Origin: Pseudomonas arsenicoxydans | GTDB taxonomy: Bacteria; Pseudomonadota; Gammaproteobacteria; Pseudomonadales; Pseudomonadaceae | DNA length: 64,000 bases | NCBI RefSeq assembly: GCF_900103875.1 | Contig: NZ_LT629705.1 | Span: 6,023,001-6,087,000 of the forward strand | Direction of reading: 5' to 3' | Shown here: in pieces, positions 50,095 to 62,119 of the stretch | How the letters are laid out: every line of letters starts with the position of its first letter | How positions within the stretch are numbered: position 1 is the stretch's first letter | Position numbers and translations under genes: made by a program | The notes under the pieces: model-generated | Told to the model about the DNA's origin: nothing | The model's input: only the letters and a program-made list of their open reading frames with translations | The model's database searches: none

Positions 50095-50592
50095 TTACTT
50101 ACGCAGTTCGACGCGACGGTTTTGAGCCCAGGACTGCTCGTCGTTGCCGGTAGCAACTGGACGCTCTTCGCCGTAGGAAACCAGTTCCAGCTGAGCTGGG
50201 GAAACACCTTGCAGTACCAGGTAACGCTGAACGGCTTTCGCACGACGCTCGCCCAGTGCCATGTTGTACTCACGAGTACCACGTTCGTCGGTGTTGCCTT
50301 CCAGAACAACGCGAGCGCCGTTTGCTTTCAGGTCTTTGGCGTGAACGTCCAGAGCGCGCATGGCTTCTGGCTTCAGGTCCGAGCTGTCGTATTCGAAGTA
50401 GAAGGTGGTGATTGCGCGCAGAGCAGCTTCTTCGCTCAGGGAACCGTCAACGGCACCAGTGTTTGCGCCGTAACCAGCGTTTGGATCGACAGCGCCTTGA
50501 CCGGCATTGTCGCCGCCTTTGGACGAGCAACCTACAGCTACAGCCATGGCCAGAGCCAGCGCAGCAAATTTACCAAACTTCAGCATTTCCAT
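50095..50592 (-). CDS. pal: Peptidoglycan-associated lipoprotein Pal (OprL)
   Basis: An outer-membrane lipoprotein of 165 residues that binds peptidoglycan and TolB. The lipobox ends at Cys22 in AVAVGCSSK. The OmpA-like domain contains [22 protein letters not shown] with the residues that bind diaminopimelate. It lies between tolB and cpoB, with 52 bp to tolB. Confidence 0.96.
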   Translation of the reverse strand: MEMLKFGKFAALALAMAVAVGCSSKGGDNAGQGAVDPNAGYGANTGAVDGSLSEEAALRAITTFYFEYDSSDLKPEAMRALDVHAKDLKANGARVVLEGNTDERGTREYNMALGERRAKAVQRYLVLQGVSPAQLELVSYGEERPVATGNDEQSWAQNRRVELRK

Positions 50593-50644
50593 CGTGAAAC
50601 TCCTAATGAACCCCAGTGTGTTAAGTAAAACGTGTAGCGCCGCG

Positions 50645-51946
50645 TCAGTTCAGGTAAGGGGACCAGGAAGGTTCTCTGACTTCGCCTTGTGCGGTAGGAA
50701 GCGGGAGCCTTACGCGTCCATTAATGGACACGAGCATCAAGACTCCCCGGCCCTGCTGGCGGGTGGCGTAGATTACCATGGTGCCGTTGGGCGCAACAGT
50801 AGGCGACTCGTCCAGAGTGCTATCAGTGAGGATCTTTACACTACCGCGCTGCAAATCCTGGGCCGCGACCTTGAAATTAGTGAAACCATCCTGGCGGTGA
50901 ATCATTACCAGAGTCTTTTCATCAGCCGACAGTTTAGGGTTGGCGTTGTAGTTACCAATAAAGGTCACACGCTCCGCACCACCGCCACCGACGCTGGTTT
51001 TATAGATCTGTGGTTTGCCGCCACGGTCGGAAGTGAAGTAGATGGTCGAACCATCCTTGCCCCAGAACGGTTCGGTGTTGATGCCAGGACCGTTGGTGAC
51101 ACGACTGATCTGACGCGAACCCAGGTTCATCACGTAGATGTCCGGGTTGCCGTCCTTGGACAGTACGAATGCCAGGCGATTGCCATCCGGCGACCAGGCT
51201 GGCGCGCCATTGAGGCCTTCGAAGTTGGTGATCTGCTCACGGCGACCGGTGTCGATGTTCTGCATGAAAATACGCGGACGCTTCTGCTCGAAAGAGACAT
51301 AAGCGATGCGCTTGCCATCCGGTGCGAAACGCGGCGACAGGATCGGCTCACGCGATTGCAGCAGGGTCACGGCGCGGGCACCGTCATAGTCCGAACGTTG
51401 CAGCGTGTAGCGCGTGTTCTTCTCGGAGAAACGCTCGGCCGTTACGTACAGCAGGCGTGTCGAGAACGCACCCTTGATACCGGTGAGTTTTTCGAACGAC
51501 TGGTCGGCGATGTAGTGCGCCATGTCGCGCAGTTGATCGACGCTACCCGATACGCTGCCGGTCAGCACTTGCTGCTCGGTGGCGACGTTGAACAGCGCGT
51601 ATTGAACCTGCAGGCGACCGCCCGCTGGAACGATACTGCCGACCATAATGTACTGGGCGCTGATGGCCTTCCAGTCACGGAAAATGATTTCGCTGGCCTG
51701 GCTCGGCTGGCTGATCATGTTCTGCTTTGGAATCGGCGAGTAATAACCCGAGTTACGCAGGTCGTTACCGATGATTTCAGCCATGTCGTCTGGCAGCACG
51801 GTGCCGCCCTGGAAGCCGAACGGCACTACCGCGATCGGGGTTGCCCGATCACTGCCGCTGGTGACCAGAATGTTTTTTTCATCGGCCGCCGCTATCCCTG
51901 CCAGGCAGCAGATAACGACAAGCATTCCTCGAAGAAGGTTTCTCAC
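50645..51946 (-). CDS. tolB: Tol-Pal system protein TolB
   Basis: A periplasmic protein of 433 residues with a signal peptide ([23 protein letters not shown]), an N-terminal alpha/beta domain and a C-terminal six-bladed propeller with repeats such as [14 protein letters not shown] and [14 protein letters not shown]. It overlaps the tolA stop by 4 bp and interacts with Pal and TolA. Confidence 0.96.
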   Translation of the reverse strand: MRNLLRGMLVVICCLAGIAAADEKNILVTSGSDRATPIAVVPFGFQGGTVLPDDMAEIIGNDLRNSGYYSPIPKQNMISQPSQASEIIFRDWKAISAQYIMVGSIVPAGGRLQVQYALFNVATEQQVLTGSVSGSVDQLRDMAHYIADQSFEKLTGIKGAFSTRLLYVTAERFSEKNTRYTLQRSDYDGARAVTLLQSREPILSPRFAPDGKRIAYVSFEQKRPRIFMQNIDTGRREQITNFEGLNGAPAWSPDGNRLAFVLSKDGNPDIYVMNLGSRQISRVTNGPGINTEPFWGKDGSTIYFTSDRGGKPQIYKTSVGGGGAERVTFIGNYNANPKLSADEKTLVMIHRQDGFTNFKVAAQDLQRGSVKILTDSTLDESPTVAPNGTMVIYATRQQGRGVLMLVSINGRVRLPLPTAQGEVREPSWSPYLN

Positions 51947-53022
51947 AAGGCTAGATCCTCAGGTGTGAATGTCATCTTGAATGAACGATACGGAGCGAAA
52001 TCGCTCGGCTTCATTCCCTGCATTTCTGTCAAACGTCCAATATTCTTGACCGCCGCAACTGCCGACGCGTCGAACGGACCATCGCCACTGGACTTGGCCA
52101 CACTGACCGAAGTCACTGTACCGTCCGGCAACATGCCGATTTGCAACACGACCGTCATGCCTTTGCGTGCCGAAGGTGGACGAGCCCAGCCTTCCGCTGC
52201 ACGAGCACGAATCAAATCATCGAAACTGCCGGCGACTTCGTCACCTTGCTCATCCGCCAAGGCTTGTTGACGCTGAGGCGTGTCGGAAAGCAAATCTGCC
52301 AAGGCCTGGGCCTTTTTCTCTTCAGCGGATTTACGTGACGCTTCCTGCGATTTTTTCTTCGCAGCATCGGCGGCAGCTTTCTTCTTCGCGTCTTCGGCGA
52401 CTTTCTTCTTCGCCTCTTCAGCTTCAGATTTCTTCTTGGCCTCTTCGGCGGCTTTCTTCTTCGCGTCTTCGACGATCTTTTTCTTGGCTTCTTCAGCGGC
52501 CGCTTTCTTGGCCTCTTCTTCAGCTGCTTTCTTGGCTTCTTCTTCAGATTTCTTCTTGGCTATATCAGCCAATTTTTTGTCTTCGGCCTTTTTGGCTTCG
52601 GCGGTCTTCTTGGCTTCATCGGCTTTCTTGGCTTCATCAGCCTTTTTGGCCTCTTCGGCTTTCTTCGTCTCGTCGGCCTTCTTGGATTCTTCGGCTTTTT
52701 GAGCCGCGTCTTCCTTCTTTTGTTCCGCGGCTTTGATCGCTTCCTGCTCGATCTTTTTCTGTTCCATCTGTTCGACTTCGGTCTGACGCGCAGCGGATTT
52801 CTGCGCTTCACCCGCAATCTTCTGATTGGTCTGGGTGGTCGCCCGACTTTTCGATTTCAGCTGGTACAAGGTCGCCTGGACAATCGGCTTGGCCGGCGGC
52901 AGCTCCGGTGTGAAGGCAAAACTGACGAACAGCATGCCGAACACCAGCACGTGCAAGACAATCGCCCAGACACTAGGCCAGAAGTAGCTTTCCGAGGCGG
53001 ACGGCTCTCGCATTTGCTGCAT
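51943..53022 (-). CDS. tolA: Tol-Pal system protein TolA
   Basis: Transmits force from TolQR to TolB-Pal. The 359-residue protein has one N-terminal membrane helix (about 14-36), a very long Ala/Lys/Glu helix (about 75-250, repeats such as [11 protein letters not shown]) and a C-terminal globular domain (about 255-359). Repeat number in the middle part can differ among strains. It overlaps the tolR start region by 1 bp. Confidence 0.96.
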   Translation of the reverse strand: MQQMREPSASESYFWPSVWAIVLHVLVFGMLFVSFAFTPELPPAKPIVQATLYQLKSKSRATTQTNQKIAGEAQKSAARQTEVEQMEQKKIEQEAIKAAEQKKEDAAQKAEESKKADETKKAEEAKKADEAKKADEAKKTAEAKKAEDKKLADIAKKKSEEEAKKAAEEEAKKAAAEEAKKKIVEDAKKKAAEEAKKKSEAEEAKKKVAEDAKKKAAADAAKKKSQEASRKSAEEKKAQALADLLSDTPQRQQALADEQGDEVAGSFDDLIRARAAEGWARPPSARKGMTVVLQIGMLPDGTVTSVSVAKSSGDGPFDASAVAAVKNIGRLTEMQGMKPSDFAPYRSFKMTFTPEDLAL

Positions 53023-53483
53023 CAGGGTGCCTCGGTAATCAAGCCAACATTACCGACCCCGGCTTTCTGCAATCCGCCCATGGCGCCCATCACGGAGCCG
53101 TAATCGACGGTCTTGTCGCCACGGATGAACACCTGGGTACGCTTGCCGCCTTCGGTCCCGGCACGAATGATCTTGGTCACCGCCTCGGTCATCTGCGGCA
53201 AGGTCATGGCCTTGTCCTGCTGCTTTTCGGTGTCGACTTCGCTGCCAAGGTTCCAGTAGTAGGTCTTGTCAGCCTTGATCGAAATGGTCAGGACCTGGGT
53301 GTTGTTGTCCTGCGGCAAGGCTTCGCTGGAAACCTTGGGCAGATCAACCTTCACGCCCTGATTGAGCATTGGCGCGGTCACCATGAAGATGACCAGCAGC
53401 ACCAGCATCACGTCGATGTAGGGCACCACGTTCATCTCGGCAACCGGCTTGCGCTTTTTGCGAGCTCGAGCGATTAAAGCCAT
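53022..53483 (-). CDS. tolR: Tol-Pal system protein TolR
   Basis: A 153-residue ExbD-family protein with a single membrane helix whose Asp (VPYIDVMLVLLVIFMV) takes part in proton flow together with TolQ. A periplasmic domain follows. It is in the order tolQ-tolR-tolA. Confidence 0.95.
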   Translation of the reverse strand: MALIARARKKRKPVAEMNVVPYIDVMLVLLVIFMVTAPMLNQGVKVDLPKVSSEALPQDNNTQVLTISIKADKTYYWNLGSEVDTEKQQDKAMTLPQMTEAVTKIIRAGTEGGKRTQVFIRGDKTVDYGSVMGAMGGLQKAGVGNVGLITEAP

Positions 53484-53497
53484 TGGAAATTACCTGC

Positions 53498-54193
53498 TTA
53501 TTCTTCGCTGGTGTGCACTTTGCGGTGCAGGATCGCCTGGAATTCATCGGCGAAGGTGTAGTAACGGCCCAGCAGGGTTTCGCTGCGAGCAGCAAAACGG
53601 TTGTAAGCGATAACGGCCGGAATAGCGGCGAACAGACCGATCGCGGTGGCGATCAGTGCTTCGGCGATACCGGGAGCCACAGTGGCCAGGGTCGCTTGCT
53701 GGGCAGTGGCCAGGCCACGGAAGGAGTTCATGATCCCCCAGACAGTACCGAACAGACCGATGTACGGGCTGACGGAACCCACGGTGGCGAGGAACGGCAG
53801 GCTCTGCTCGAGTTTTTCTTCTTCACGAGAGATGGCAACACGCATGGCACGGGCCACACCTTCCATGACCGCCTCCGGATCTACGCCAGGCTGCTGACGC
53901 AGACGGGAGAATTCCTTGAAACCGGCACGGAAGATCTGCTCGACGCCCGAATCCGGATCAGGGTTACTGCCGGCCTGACGGTAGAGTTTGGACAGGTCGA
54001 TACCCGACCAGAAGCGCTCTTCAAAGCTCTCCAGGGCACGTCGACCGGCGCGCAGCAGGTTACTGCGCTGAAAGATCATGATCCATGAGGTCACCGATGC
54101 GGCTACCAGGATCAGCATTACCAGTTGCACCACGATACTGGCATTGCTGACCAGGCTCCACATGGAGGAATGGTCGACGACGTTAGCTTCCAC
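53498..54193 (-). CDS. tolQ: Tol-Pal system protein TolQ
   Basis: A 231-residue ExbB-family membrane protein with three helices (about 15-38, 135-160, 170-195). Segments [17 protein letters not shown] and [24 protein letters not shown] are characteristic. It forms the proton-driven motor with TolR. It overlaps ybgC by 11 bp. Confidence 0.96.
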   Translation of the reverse strand: MEANVVDHSSMWSLVSNASIVVQLVMLILVAASVTSWIMIFQRSNLLRAGRRALESFEERFWSGIDLSKLYRQAGSNPDPDSGVEQIFRAGFKEFSRLRQQPGVDPEAVMEGVARAMRVAISREEEKLEQSLPFLATVGSVSPYIGLFGTVWGIMNSFRGLATAQQATLATVAPGIAEALIATAIGLFAAIPAVIAYNRFAARSETLLGRYYTFADEFQAILHRKVHTSEE

Positions 54194-54650
54194 GCTTTAT
54201 CTCCTGCTTTGAGTGTGTACCCGCGCCGCTCACGTCGGCAAAGGCCGCACGTAGAGCTTCGGGAATGGCCCGGGGTTTCAAACTGTCAGTGCGCACACAG
54301 GCCACCAAAAACTGCCCTTCGCAGAGCAGCACATTATCCGTTGCCCGCCTGACCTGCTGTTTAAAGCGCAGGCTGACACGGTTCAATTCGATTACTTCAG
54401 CGCTTACCAAAAGCTCGTCGTCCAGTCGCGCCGGCGCGTGGTAACGCGCTTCGCTGGAATGCACGACAAACAACAGGTCCTCCCCTGCCAGCGCCGATTG
54501 GGCAAAGCCCAGATCCCGGAGCCGCTCGGTTCGAGCCCGTTCCATAAACTTGAGGTAATTGACGTAATACACGATGCCGCCCGCATCGGTGTCCTCGTAA
54601 TAAACGCGACAACGAATTGCGAAAGGCTCAAGCCCGTTTTGCGCGCGCAT
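54183..54650 (-). CDS. ybgC: Acyl-CoA thioesterase YbgC
   Basis: A 155-residue hot-dog-fold enzyme with the catalytic-site segment [26 protein letters not shown], in which the Asp is the conserved acid. It hydrolyses short acyl-CoA or acts on acyl carrier protein. It is the standard first gene of the tol-pal cluster. Confidence 0.95.
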   Translation of the reverse strand: MRAQNGLEPFAIRCRVYYEDTDAGGIVYYVNYLKFMERARTERLRDLGFAQSALAGEDLLFVVHSSEARYHAPARLDDELLVSAEVIELNRVSLRFKQQVRRATDNVLLCEGQFLVACVRTDSLKPRAIPEALRAAFADVSGAGTHSKQEIKRGS

Positions 54651-54777
54651 ACTCTAGTGCTTACTCCTCAGGTTGCCAATCCAGCCAGGCAACTGTTTTT
54701 CATTGATTCGCGGCTTTCTGGCGAAAGCACGGTCCTGAGACCGCACAAACTCCGAATAAATCAGCGCGCAAAGGTGA

Positions 54778-55839
54778 TTAATCGTCCACGGCATCGAGGA
54801 ACTCGTCTACCACGGGCATCTCGCCCAATCGTGACGGAATGTTTAAACCGAAGTGCAGATACGCATGCCGGGTAACGACTCGTCCCCGCGGCGTACGCAT
54901 GATGTAGCCCTGCTGGATCAGGTACGGCTCCAGCACGTCTTCAATGGTGTGGCGTTCTTCACTGATGGCGGCCGCCAGACTGTCGACACCGACCGGCCCA
55001 CCGTCGAACTTCTCGATCATGGTCAACAGCAGACGCCGGTCCTGGTGGTCGAAGCCACGCTCGTCGACATCCAGCAGGTTCAACGCCAGGTCGGCAATCG
55101 GTTTGGTGATGTGGCCCTTGGCACGAACTTCGGCAAAATCGCGCACCCGACGCAGCAGACGATTGGCGATCCGCGGAGTGCCGCGAGCACGGCGGGCGAT
55201 TTCGAAAGCGCCTTCCGGGTCCAGTGGCAAACCGAGAATGGCCGCCGAACGACTGACAATCGTCGCCAGGTCAGCCGTGCTGTAGAACTCCAGGCGCTGG
55301 ACGATCCCGAAACGGTCGCGCAACGGGTTGGTCAGCATGCCGGCGCGGGTGGTCGCGCCAACCAGGGTGAAGGGCGGCAGATCAAGCTTGATCGAGCGCG
55401 CGGCCGGTCCTTCGCCGATCATGATGTCGAGCTGGAAATCTTCCATCGCCGGGTACAGCACTTCCTCGACGATTGGCGACAGCCGATGGATTTCGTCGAT
55501 GAACAGCACGTCATGCGGCTCAAGGTTGGTCAACAGCGCGGCCAGATCGCCCGGGCGCTCGAGCACCGGTCCCGAGGTACTTTTGATCGACACGCCCATT
55601 TCCTGGGCGATGATGTTGGCCAGGGTGGTCTTGCCCAGGCCCGGCGGGCCGAAAATCAGCGTGTGGTCCAGGGACTCGTTACGCCCGCGAGCCGCCTGGA
55701 TGAACAACTCCATCTGCTCGCGTACGGTCGGCTGGCCAATGTACTCGGCCAGGCTGACAGGGCGAATCGCCCGGTCCTGGACTTCCTCGCGGTCGCGAGG
55801 GCCAGGCGTGGCGGTAATCAGACGATCAGCTTCAATCAC
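54778..55839 (-). CDS. ruvB: Holliday junction ATP-dependent DNA helicase RuvB
   Basis: The motor of branch migration. The 353-residue AAA+ protein has Walker [12 protein letters not shown], Walker [11 protein letters not shown], and the sensor 1 [12 protein letters not shown]-terminal winged helix reads [13 protein letters not shown]. It starts right after the ruvA stop. Confidence 0.97.
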   Translation of the reverse strand: MIEADRLITATPGPRDREEVQDRAIRPVSLAEYIGQPTVREQMELFIQAARGRNESLDHTLIFGPPGLGKTTLANIIAQEMGVSIKSTSGPVLERPGDLAALLTNLEPHDVLFIDEIHRLSPIVEEVLYPAMEDFQLDIMIGEGPAARSIKLDLPPFTLVGATTRAGMLTNPLRDRFGIVQRLEFYSTADLATIVSRSAAILGLPLDPEGAFEIARRARGTPRIANRLLRRVRDFAEVRAKGHITKPIADLALNLLDVDERGFDHQDRRLLLTMIEKFDGGPVGVDSLAAAISEERHTIEDVLEPYLIQQGYIMRTPRGRVVTRHAYLHFGLNIPSRLGEMPVVDEFLDAVDD

Positions 55840-56457
55840 TTAAATCATTCCCTTCAGGGCACGACGAATCATGTCTTCACTGCTCAAGCCTTTCTCCTTG
55901 ATCGCAGAAATCGCCTTGCTGGCTTCCTGCGGCTTGTAGCCCAGGGAAATCAGCGCGCTGACTGCATCATTTTCGGCGGTGGCGACCGGCGCTGGCGCAT
56001 CAGGCCCGCCCGGCTGGTTCGGCACCAACGCAAACATCGCCGGTACAGTTTCCCAGGCCTTGAAGCGGTCCTTGAGCTCAACCAGCAAACGCTCGGCGGT
56101 CTTCTTGCCCACGCCCGGTACCTTGGTCAATGCCGAAGTGTCCTGGGACTGAACGCAACGGACCAACTCGTCGACTTCCAGGCTCGACATCAGCGCCAGG
56201 GCCAATTTGGGCCCTACACCATTGAGACGGATCAACTCGCGAAAAAAGTCTCGCTCACGTTTGCCATAGAAACCATAGAGTAACTGCGCGTCTTCGCGTA
56301 CGACCAAATGGGTGTGCAAGGTCAGCGGTTCACCGACCGACGGCAAGCGATAAAGCGTAGTCATGGGCACTTCCAGCTCATACCCCAGACCGTTTACATC
56401 CAGAATCAGGTGCGGCGGCTGTTTCTCAGCCAGTGTGCCGCGCAAGCGTCCAATCAC
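55840..56457 (-). CDS. ruvA: Holliday junction DNA helicase RuvA
   Basis: Binds the four-way junction and loads RuvB. The 205-residue protein has an OB fold (1-63), two helix-hairpin-helix motifs ([16 protein letters not shown] and [16 protein letters not shown]) and a C-terminal RuvB-binding domain (about 155-205). It is located between ruvC and ruvB. Confidence 0.97.
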   Translation of the reverse strand: MIGRLRGTLAEKQPPHLILDVNGLGYELEVPMTTLYRLPSVGEPLTLHTHLVVREDAQLLYGFYGKRERDFFRELIRLNGVGPKLALALMSSLEVDELVRCVQSQDTSALTKVPGVGKKTAERLLVELKDRFKAWETVPAMFALVPNQPGGPDAPAPVATAENDAVSALISLGYKPQEASKAISAIKEKGLSSEDMIRRALKGMI

Positions 56458-56572
56458 GTTTCAGATCCTTGAGCGTTGGCCAGATCAATGACTGGCGACT
56501 GACAGAACAAGGGTTTTTCGCCGGCAACACAGGCGCAAAACCCTCATTCCCTAAAAACGACTGCTGATGCTA

Positions 56573-57097
56573 TCAGAGACGCAGGCGCCCGCCACGACTG
56601 CGTGCCGCTCCCAGACCGTGCGGCAACAGGCTCGATCGGGTGTGGGCATGGCAAATGGCAATGGCCAGGGCGTCCGAGGCATCGATTTGCGGCTTGCTGG
56701 TCAATTTCAGCATGTGCATGACCATCATCTGCACTTGCTCTTTATTCGCCGCCCCCGTGCCGGTCACCGCCTGCTTGACCTGGGTCGCGGTGTACTCGGC
56801 GATTTCCAGGCTTTCTTCGGCACCGGCAACAATCGCCGCCCCCCGCGCCTGTCCGAGTTTCAACGCAGAATCGGCATTGCGCGCCATGAAGACCTTTTCG
56901 ATCCCCATGGTCACAGGACCGTAGGTCTGAATGACTTCCCGGACACCGCGATAGACGATTTGCAGACGCTCATGCAATTCGCCGGAACCGGTGCGAATGC
57001 AGCCCGACGCCACGTACACGCAACCCCGCCCGGTATCGCGAACCACGCCATACCCGGTAATGCGCGAACCAGGGTCGATACCAAGAATTAAAGTCAT
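56573..57097 (-). CDS. ruvC: Holliday junction resolvase RuvC
   Basis: The endonuclease that cuts Holliday junctions. The 174-residue RNase-H-like protein has the first catalytic Asp in [15 protein letters not shown], the Glu in [22 protein letters not shown] and later acidic residues in [12 protein letters not shown]. The ATG at 57097 was chosen. The frame to 57199 runs into a REPIN. Confidence 0.96.
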   Translation of the reverse strand: MTLILGIDPGSRITGYGVVRDTGRGCVYVASGCIRTGSGELHERLQIVYRGVREVIQTYGPVTMGIEKVFMARNADSALKLGQARGAAIVAGAEESLEIAEYTATQVKQAVTGTGAANKEQVQMMVMHMLKLTSKPQIDASDALAIAICHAHTRSSLLPHGLGAARSRGGRLRL

Positions 57098-57149
57098 AAC
57101 GCCTGCGGGTTGAGTAAAAGCAAAATATCCAATACACCAAATAACAATT

Positions 57150-57235
57150 GTGGGAGCTGGCTTGCCTGCGATGGCATCACTTCGGTCTGTCTTATACACC
57201 GAGGTGATGGCATCGCAGGCAAGCCAGCTCCCACA
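57150..57235. repeat. GTGGGAG-type REPIN between the pmpR-like gene and ruvC
   Basis: TGTGGGAGCTGGCTTGCCTG and its inverse flank a middle part nearly the same as the copy at 35479-35566, including ATACACCGAGGTGATG. Confidence 0.93.
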
Positions 57236-57252
57236 TTAGATCTTAGCCGCCC

Positions 57253-57999
57253 TTAACCCAGCTGCGCGGCGACCGATTCCGGAATGTCCGCGTTGGAGTA
57301 GACGTTCTGTACGTCATCCAGGTCTTCGAGCATGTCGATCAGCTTGAGCACCTTCTCGGCGCCCTCCAGGTCCAGTCCGGCGCTGGTGGTCGGCAGCATC
57401 ACGATTTCCGCGTCATCACCTTTGAAACCGGCCGCTTCCAGCGCGTTGCGCACGGAGTAGAAACCGGCGAACGAGGTGAACACGTCGATCGAGCCGTCTT
57501 CATGGGTCACCACGTCATCAGCGTCGGCTTCCATGGCCGCTTCCATCAGGGCATCTTCATCGACACCCGGCGCGAAGGAGATCTGCCCCTTGCGCTCGAA
57601 CAGATACGCCACCGACCCGTCAGTCCCCAGGTTGCCGCCGCACTTGCTGAAGGCATGGCGCACGGCAGCTGCGGTGCGATTGCGGTTATCGGTCATGCAC
57701 TCGACCATCACCGCAACGCCGCCCGGACCGTAGCCTTCGTAGGAGAGTTCGACCATGTCGTCGGTGTCGGCAGCGCCAGCACCGCGGGCCACCGCGCGAT
57801 CGATGATGTCGCGACTCATGTTCGCGCCCAGGGCCTTGTCCAGCGCCAGACGCAGACGCGGATTGGAACCCGGATCACCACCGCCCTGACGGGCAGCAAC
57901 GGTCAGTTCACGAATCCACTTGGTAAAAATCTTGCCCTTCTTGGCATCCTGACGTTCTTTGCGGTGCTTGATGTTCGCCCACTTGGAATGACCCGCCAT
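57253..57999 (-). CDS. YebC/PmpR-family regulatory protein
   Basis: A 248-residue protein with the family start [23 protein letters not shown] and the acidic middle and C-terminal domains. In P. aeruginosa the homologue PmpR represses quinolone-signal genes; YebC proteins are also linked to translation of proline stretches. It precedes ruvCAB. The chosen ATG follows GAGCGAGTT; the frame to 58089 overlaps the aspS terminator. Confidence 0.95.
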   Translation of the reverse strand: MAGHSKWANIKHRKERQDAKKGKIFTKWIRELTVAARQGGGDPGSNPRLRLALDKALGANMSRDIIDRAVARGAGAADTDDMVELSYEGYGPGGVAVMVECMTDNRNRTAAAVRHAFSKCGGNLGTDGSVAYLFERKGQISFAPGVDEDALMEAAMEADADDVVTHEDGSIDVFTSFAGFYSVRNALEAAGFKGDDAEIVMLPTTSAGLDLEGAEKVLKLIDMLEDLDDVQNVYSNADIPESVAAQLG

Positions 58000-58076
58000 A
58001 ACTCGCTCCGAATTCTCTTTGAAACATTGCCCGCCGCGTATTAACGCAGGCCAGCAAGAAAAAAATCTCGACCTGT

Positions 58077-58107
58077 AAAAAAGGCGCATCCCATAAGGAT
58101 GCGCCTT
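58077..58107 (-). terminator. Terminator of aspS
   Basis: AAGGCGCATCC pairs with GGATGCGCCTT around CATAA. On the minus strand a T-run follows. It is 12 bp beyond the aspS stop. Confidence 0.92.
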
Positions 58108-58118
58108 CAGGGTCAGTC

Positions 58119-59894
<1,776 letters not shown>

Positions 59895-60016
59895 GGTAGT
59901 GGTTTCACTTCTCGTAATTCGAAATTCGGTTGGAGACCTTGTTCATACCCGGCACTTGAATAAGGCGCCCGATATGCCAAGAACTCGCACGTGTCGTTCA
60001 ACTCAGGCCCTAGACC

Positions 60017-60238
60017 CTAGTCAGCTTTGTCGCCGCCGGCCAGGTTCTTCTTCGAACCGGTCTTGAAATCGGTTTCGTACCAACCGGTGCCGCTAAGGCG
60101 GAAGCCCGGCATGGACAGCATCTTTTTAAGCTCTGGCGCCTGGCAGGCAGGGCAGTCGACCAGCGGTGCTGCGCTGATCTTTTGAATGGCTTCCAACTGA
60201 TGACCACAGGAAGCACATTGATAGTCGTACATCGGCAT
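60017..60238 (-). CDS. FmdB-family zinc-ribbon protein
   Basis: A 73-residue protein (MPMYDYQCASCG) with four cysteines in two pairs (CASC and CPAC) that should bind zinc, followed by KMLSMPGFRLSGTGWYETDFK, the FmdB signature. The tail is basic and acidic. Function is unknown; it may be regulatory. It lies upstream of aspS on the same strand with 122 bp between. Confidence 0.9.
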   Translation of the reverse strand: MPMYDYQCASCGHQLEAIQKISAAPLVDCPACQAPELKKMLSMPGFRLSGTGWYETDFKTGSKKNLAGGDKAD

Positions 60239-60374
60239 GGGGGTTGTCTCGGCGATCAGGTTGCTACCGCGCACGCTGGGTTTTGCGGCAAAGCGCGGGA
60301 TTATATCCATTAAATGCAGCCTGTGCAGCCGTAAGACTGCACAGACCGACACTCTGCCCGATACACCGCAGTGG

Positions 60375-60713
60375 CTAAGGCATTGCGACGCAGCCACCCT
60401 CCTTCAGGCTGCGCACCACGCAGACAACCCGCACCAGCCCGGTGAAGTTCCTGACGCCACCGTGACGCAGATGCACTTCGCGGTCCACATGCGACAACAA
60501 GGCACTGACCGAGCAGCAATTGACCTTGGCCATGTCACCCAAAATATCCCAGTACACCTGTTCAAGCCGCAAACAGGTGGCAAAACCATTCAAGCGCACC
60601 GAGCGGGATAACGGCTGGGCCAGCCCCATATCAAATTCGCTGACAAACGGATCAACCCTTATTTCCTTGATCGGGCCTCCCTTCCCTTCGCCTAGCCTGT
60701 CTTCGTACACCAT
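60375..60713 (-). CDS. Ribbon-helix-helix domain protein
   Basis: A 112-residue protein with SRSVRLNGFATCLRLEQVYWDIL and VSALLSHVDREVHLR, resembling the RHH_4 type of ribbon-helix-helix DNA-binding domain. It may be a small regulator. AAGGAG is 11 bases from the ATG. It is on the same strand as the FmdB gene, 136 bp upstream of it. Confidence 0.72.
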   Translation of the reverse strand: MVYEDRLGEGKGGPIKEIRVDPFVSEFDMGLAQPLSRSVRLNGFATCLRLEQVYWDILGDMAKVNCCSVSALLSHVDREVHLRHGGVRNFTGLVRVVCVVRSLKEGGCVAMP

Positions 60714-61243
60714 ATCGTTGACACTCCTTTGCCATCGTTGCCTTCTGTAAGAGCACTATCGGTCGCCTTATAAAAGCGCAGGCGCAAAGGTATATCCAGA
60801 TGACTTTATGACCATCGACGTAGGATAAGCCAACAGGTGAAGGGCGATCATGGAGACCGTCCTAGGCCGGCCATTTTCCTACAAGGTCAGGCGAGTTTTG
60901 AGGTGGGCAAAACAGACTTTGCGAAGTGGAAGGGAGCACTCGAACCAAATTTTCGATTTTCTTCCTCCCGACATCCAGCCGGCGCAGAACAACTCAACAA
61001 ACCCAGTGTCACCCCACAGATATCGCTACCTGAGCCACTTCCCGCTTCAGGACACCGTCGGACTGCCTGATTTGAGTAGCTGCAGGCTTTGCTGTTAAAT
61101 AGGCAGTGTGTCGCTACCGCCTATTTTCCGGGGGCCGCGCATAGGCTGGTACCGGGTACGTGTCCAACGCCTCTTATTGTTCTGAAGCGAACCGTGCTCC
61201 ATCAGCTCTTCCTTGTGATCCGTCTTAACGTGAGTTAATCAAA
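60714..61243. other. Intergenic region, no gene seen
   Basis: The 530 bp hold only short frames without family features or ribosome sites. They must contain the promoters of the ribbon-helix-helix gene and of the membrane cold-shock-domain gene. The 3' part (GGTACCGGGTACGTGTCC, about 61150-61167) is locally repetitive. Confidence 0.5.
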
Positions 61244-61846
61244 ATGTTGAAAATCGTTCACCTGCTAACGGGCGCAGCAGCTTTGCTGCTGTCCTTCATA
61301 CCCAGTCTGCAACCCGAAGCTGCTCCTTACCTGCAACAACCCGCTGCGCTGTACCTGGCCTTTTTCGGCCTGCTCAACCTTACCCTTGCTCCGGTGATTC
61401 CTTACTGGAACAAAGGTCCACGTCATCAACTGCAAAACCTGGTCAGCGCCCTGCTGGTCCTGGCCGTCGTCCTGCAAACCGTTTCGCTGATCGCGAAAAT
61501 GCCGGACATCGCTGGCCAACCTGCCGTTCTGTTCAGTCTGCTGGCCGCGCTGATCGCCGTTCTCCTGCACCTGGCCATCAGCTTCTACAAATCTTCACCG
61601 GCCGCCGCCTCGCCAAGCTATGACATGAGCAACCGCGATACCGGCACCGTCAAGTGGTTCAATACCTCTAAAGGCTTCGGCTTTATTTCCCGTGATTCCG
61701 GCGATGATATTTTCGTGCATTTCCGGGCGATTCGTGGCGAAGGTCACCGTGTTCTGGTCGAAGGCCAGCGCGTGGAATTCTCCGTCATGAACCGTGACAA
61801 AGGCCTGCAAGCCGAAGATGTGATCGCCGCACTGCCGCGCCGCTGA
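61244..61846 (+). CDS. Membrane-anchored cold-shock-domain protein
   Basis: The 200-residue protein has an N-terminal part with about four hydrophobic segments (about 5-20, 36-56, 66-84, 93-114) and a C-terminal cold-shock domain (about 130-198) with complete RNP1 KGFGFIS and RNP2 IFVHF. The linker is [16 protein letters not shown]. The domain would lie in the cytoplasm near the inner membrane. It resembles the PA0961 gene at the same chromosomal position. No function is known. Confidence 0.87.
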   Translation: MLKIVHLLTGAAALLLSFIPSLQPEAAPYLQQPAALYLAFFGLLNLTLAPVIPYWNKGPRHQLQNLVSALLVLAVVLQTVSLIAKMPDIAGQPAVLFSLLAALIAVLLHLAISFYKSSPAAASPSYDMSNRDTGTVKWFNTSKGFGFISRDSGDDIFVHFRAIRGEGHRVLVEGQRVEFSVMNRDKGLQAEDVIAALPRR

Positions 61847-61857
61847 TTCCAGGGCCC

Positions 61858-61897
61858 AAAAAAAACCGCGAACAGCTCAGGCTGTTCGCGGTTTTTT
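61858..61897. terminator. Bidirectional terminator between the cold-shock-domain gene and slyX
   Basis: CCGCGAACAG and CTGTTCGCGG form a perfect stem around CTCAGG, flanked by eight A residues on the left and six T residues on the right. It suits both convergent genes. Confidence 0.95.
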
Positions 61898-61909
61898 ATT
61901 GCCTGCTGC

Positions 61910-62116
61910 TTAGTAATGCGGCGGTGGCGCCTCTTCCTCGAAGGACTCGAACTGGCCGGCCATTTCTTCTTGCCGCTTGAGCAGCGCGGCCATCTGCATT
62001 TGCAGACGCTCCACCGCACGCTGCTGCGTCGCCAGCACATCACTCAATGACTGGATGGTATCGTCCTGAAAGGCCAATTGGCTCTCCAGATCGTTAACGC
62101 GCTCTTCCAGGTTCAT
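61910..62116 (-). CDS. slyX: SlyX-family protein
   Basis: A 68-residue coiled-coil protein ([22 protein letters not shown]) ending EEEAPPPHY, the usual SlyX tail. Its function is unknown. It directly follows the HIT gene on the minus strand with a 3-bp gap. Confidence 0.93.
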   Translation of the reverse strand: MNLEERVNDLESQLAFQDDTIQSLSDVLATQQRAVERLQMQMAALLKRQEEMAGQFESFEEEAPPPHY

Positions 62117-62119
62117 GAT

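Noticed and set aside
52280..52702. A low-complexity frame opposite tolA rich in Ser, Phe and Ala
   Set aside because: It is the complement of the Ala/Lys/Glu repeats of TolA, not a gene.
60850..61098. A possible 82-residue protein before the membrane cold-shock-domain gene
   Set aside because: No ribosome site, no family resemblance and amino-acid make-up unlike real genes here.
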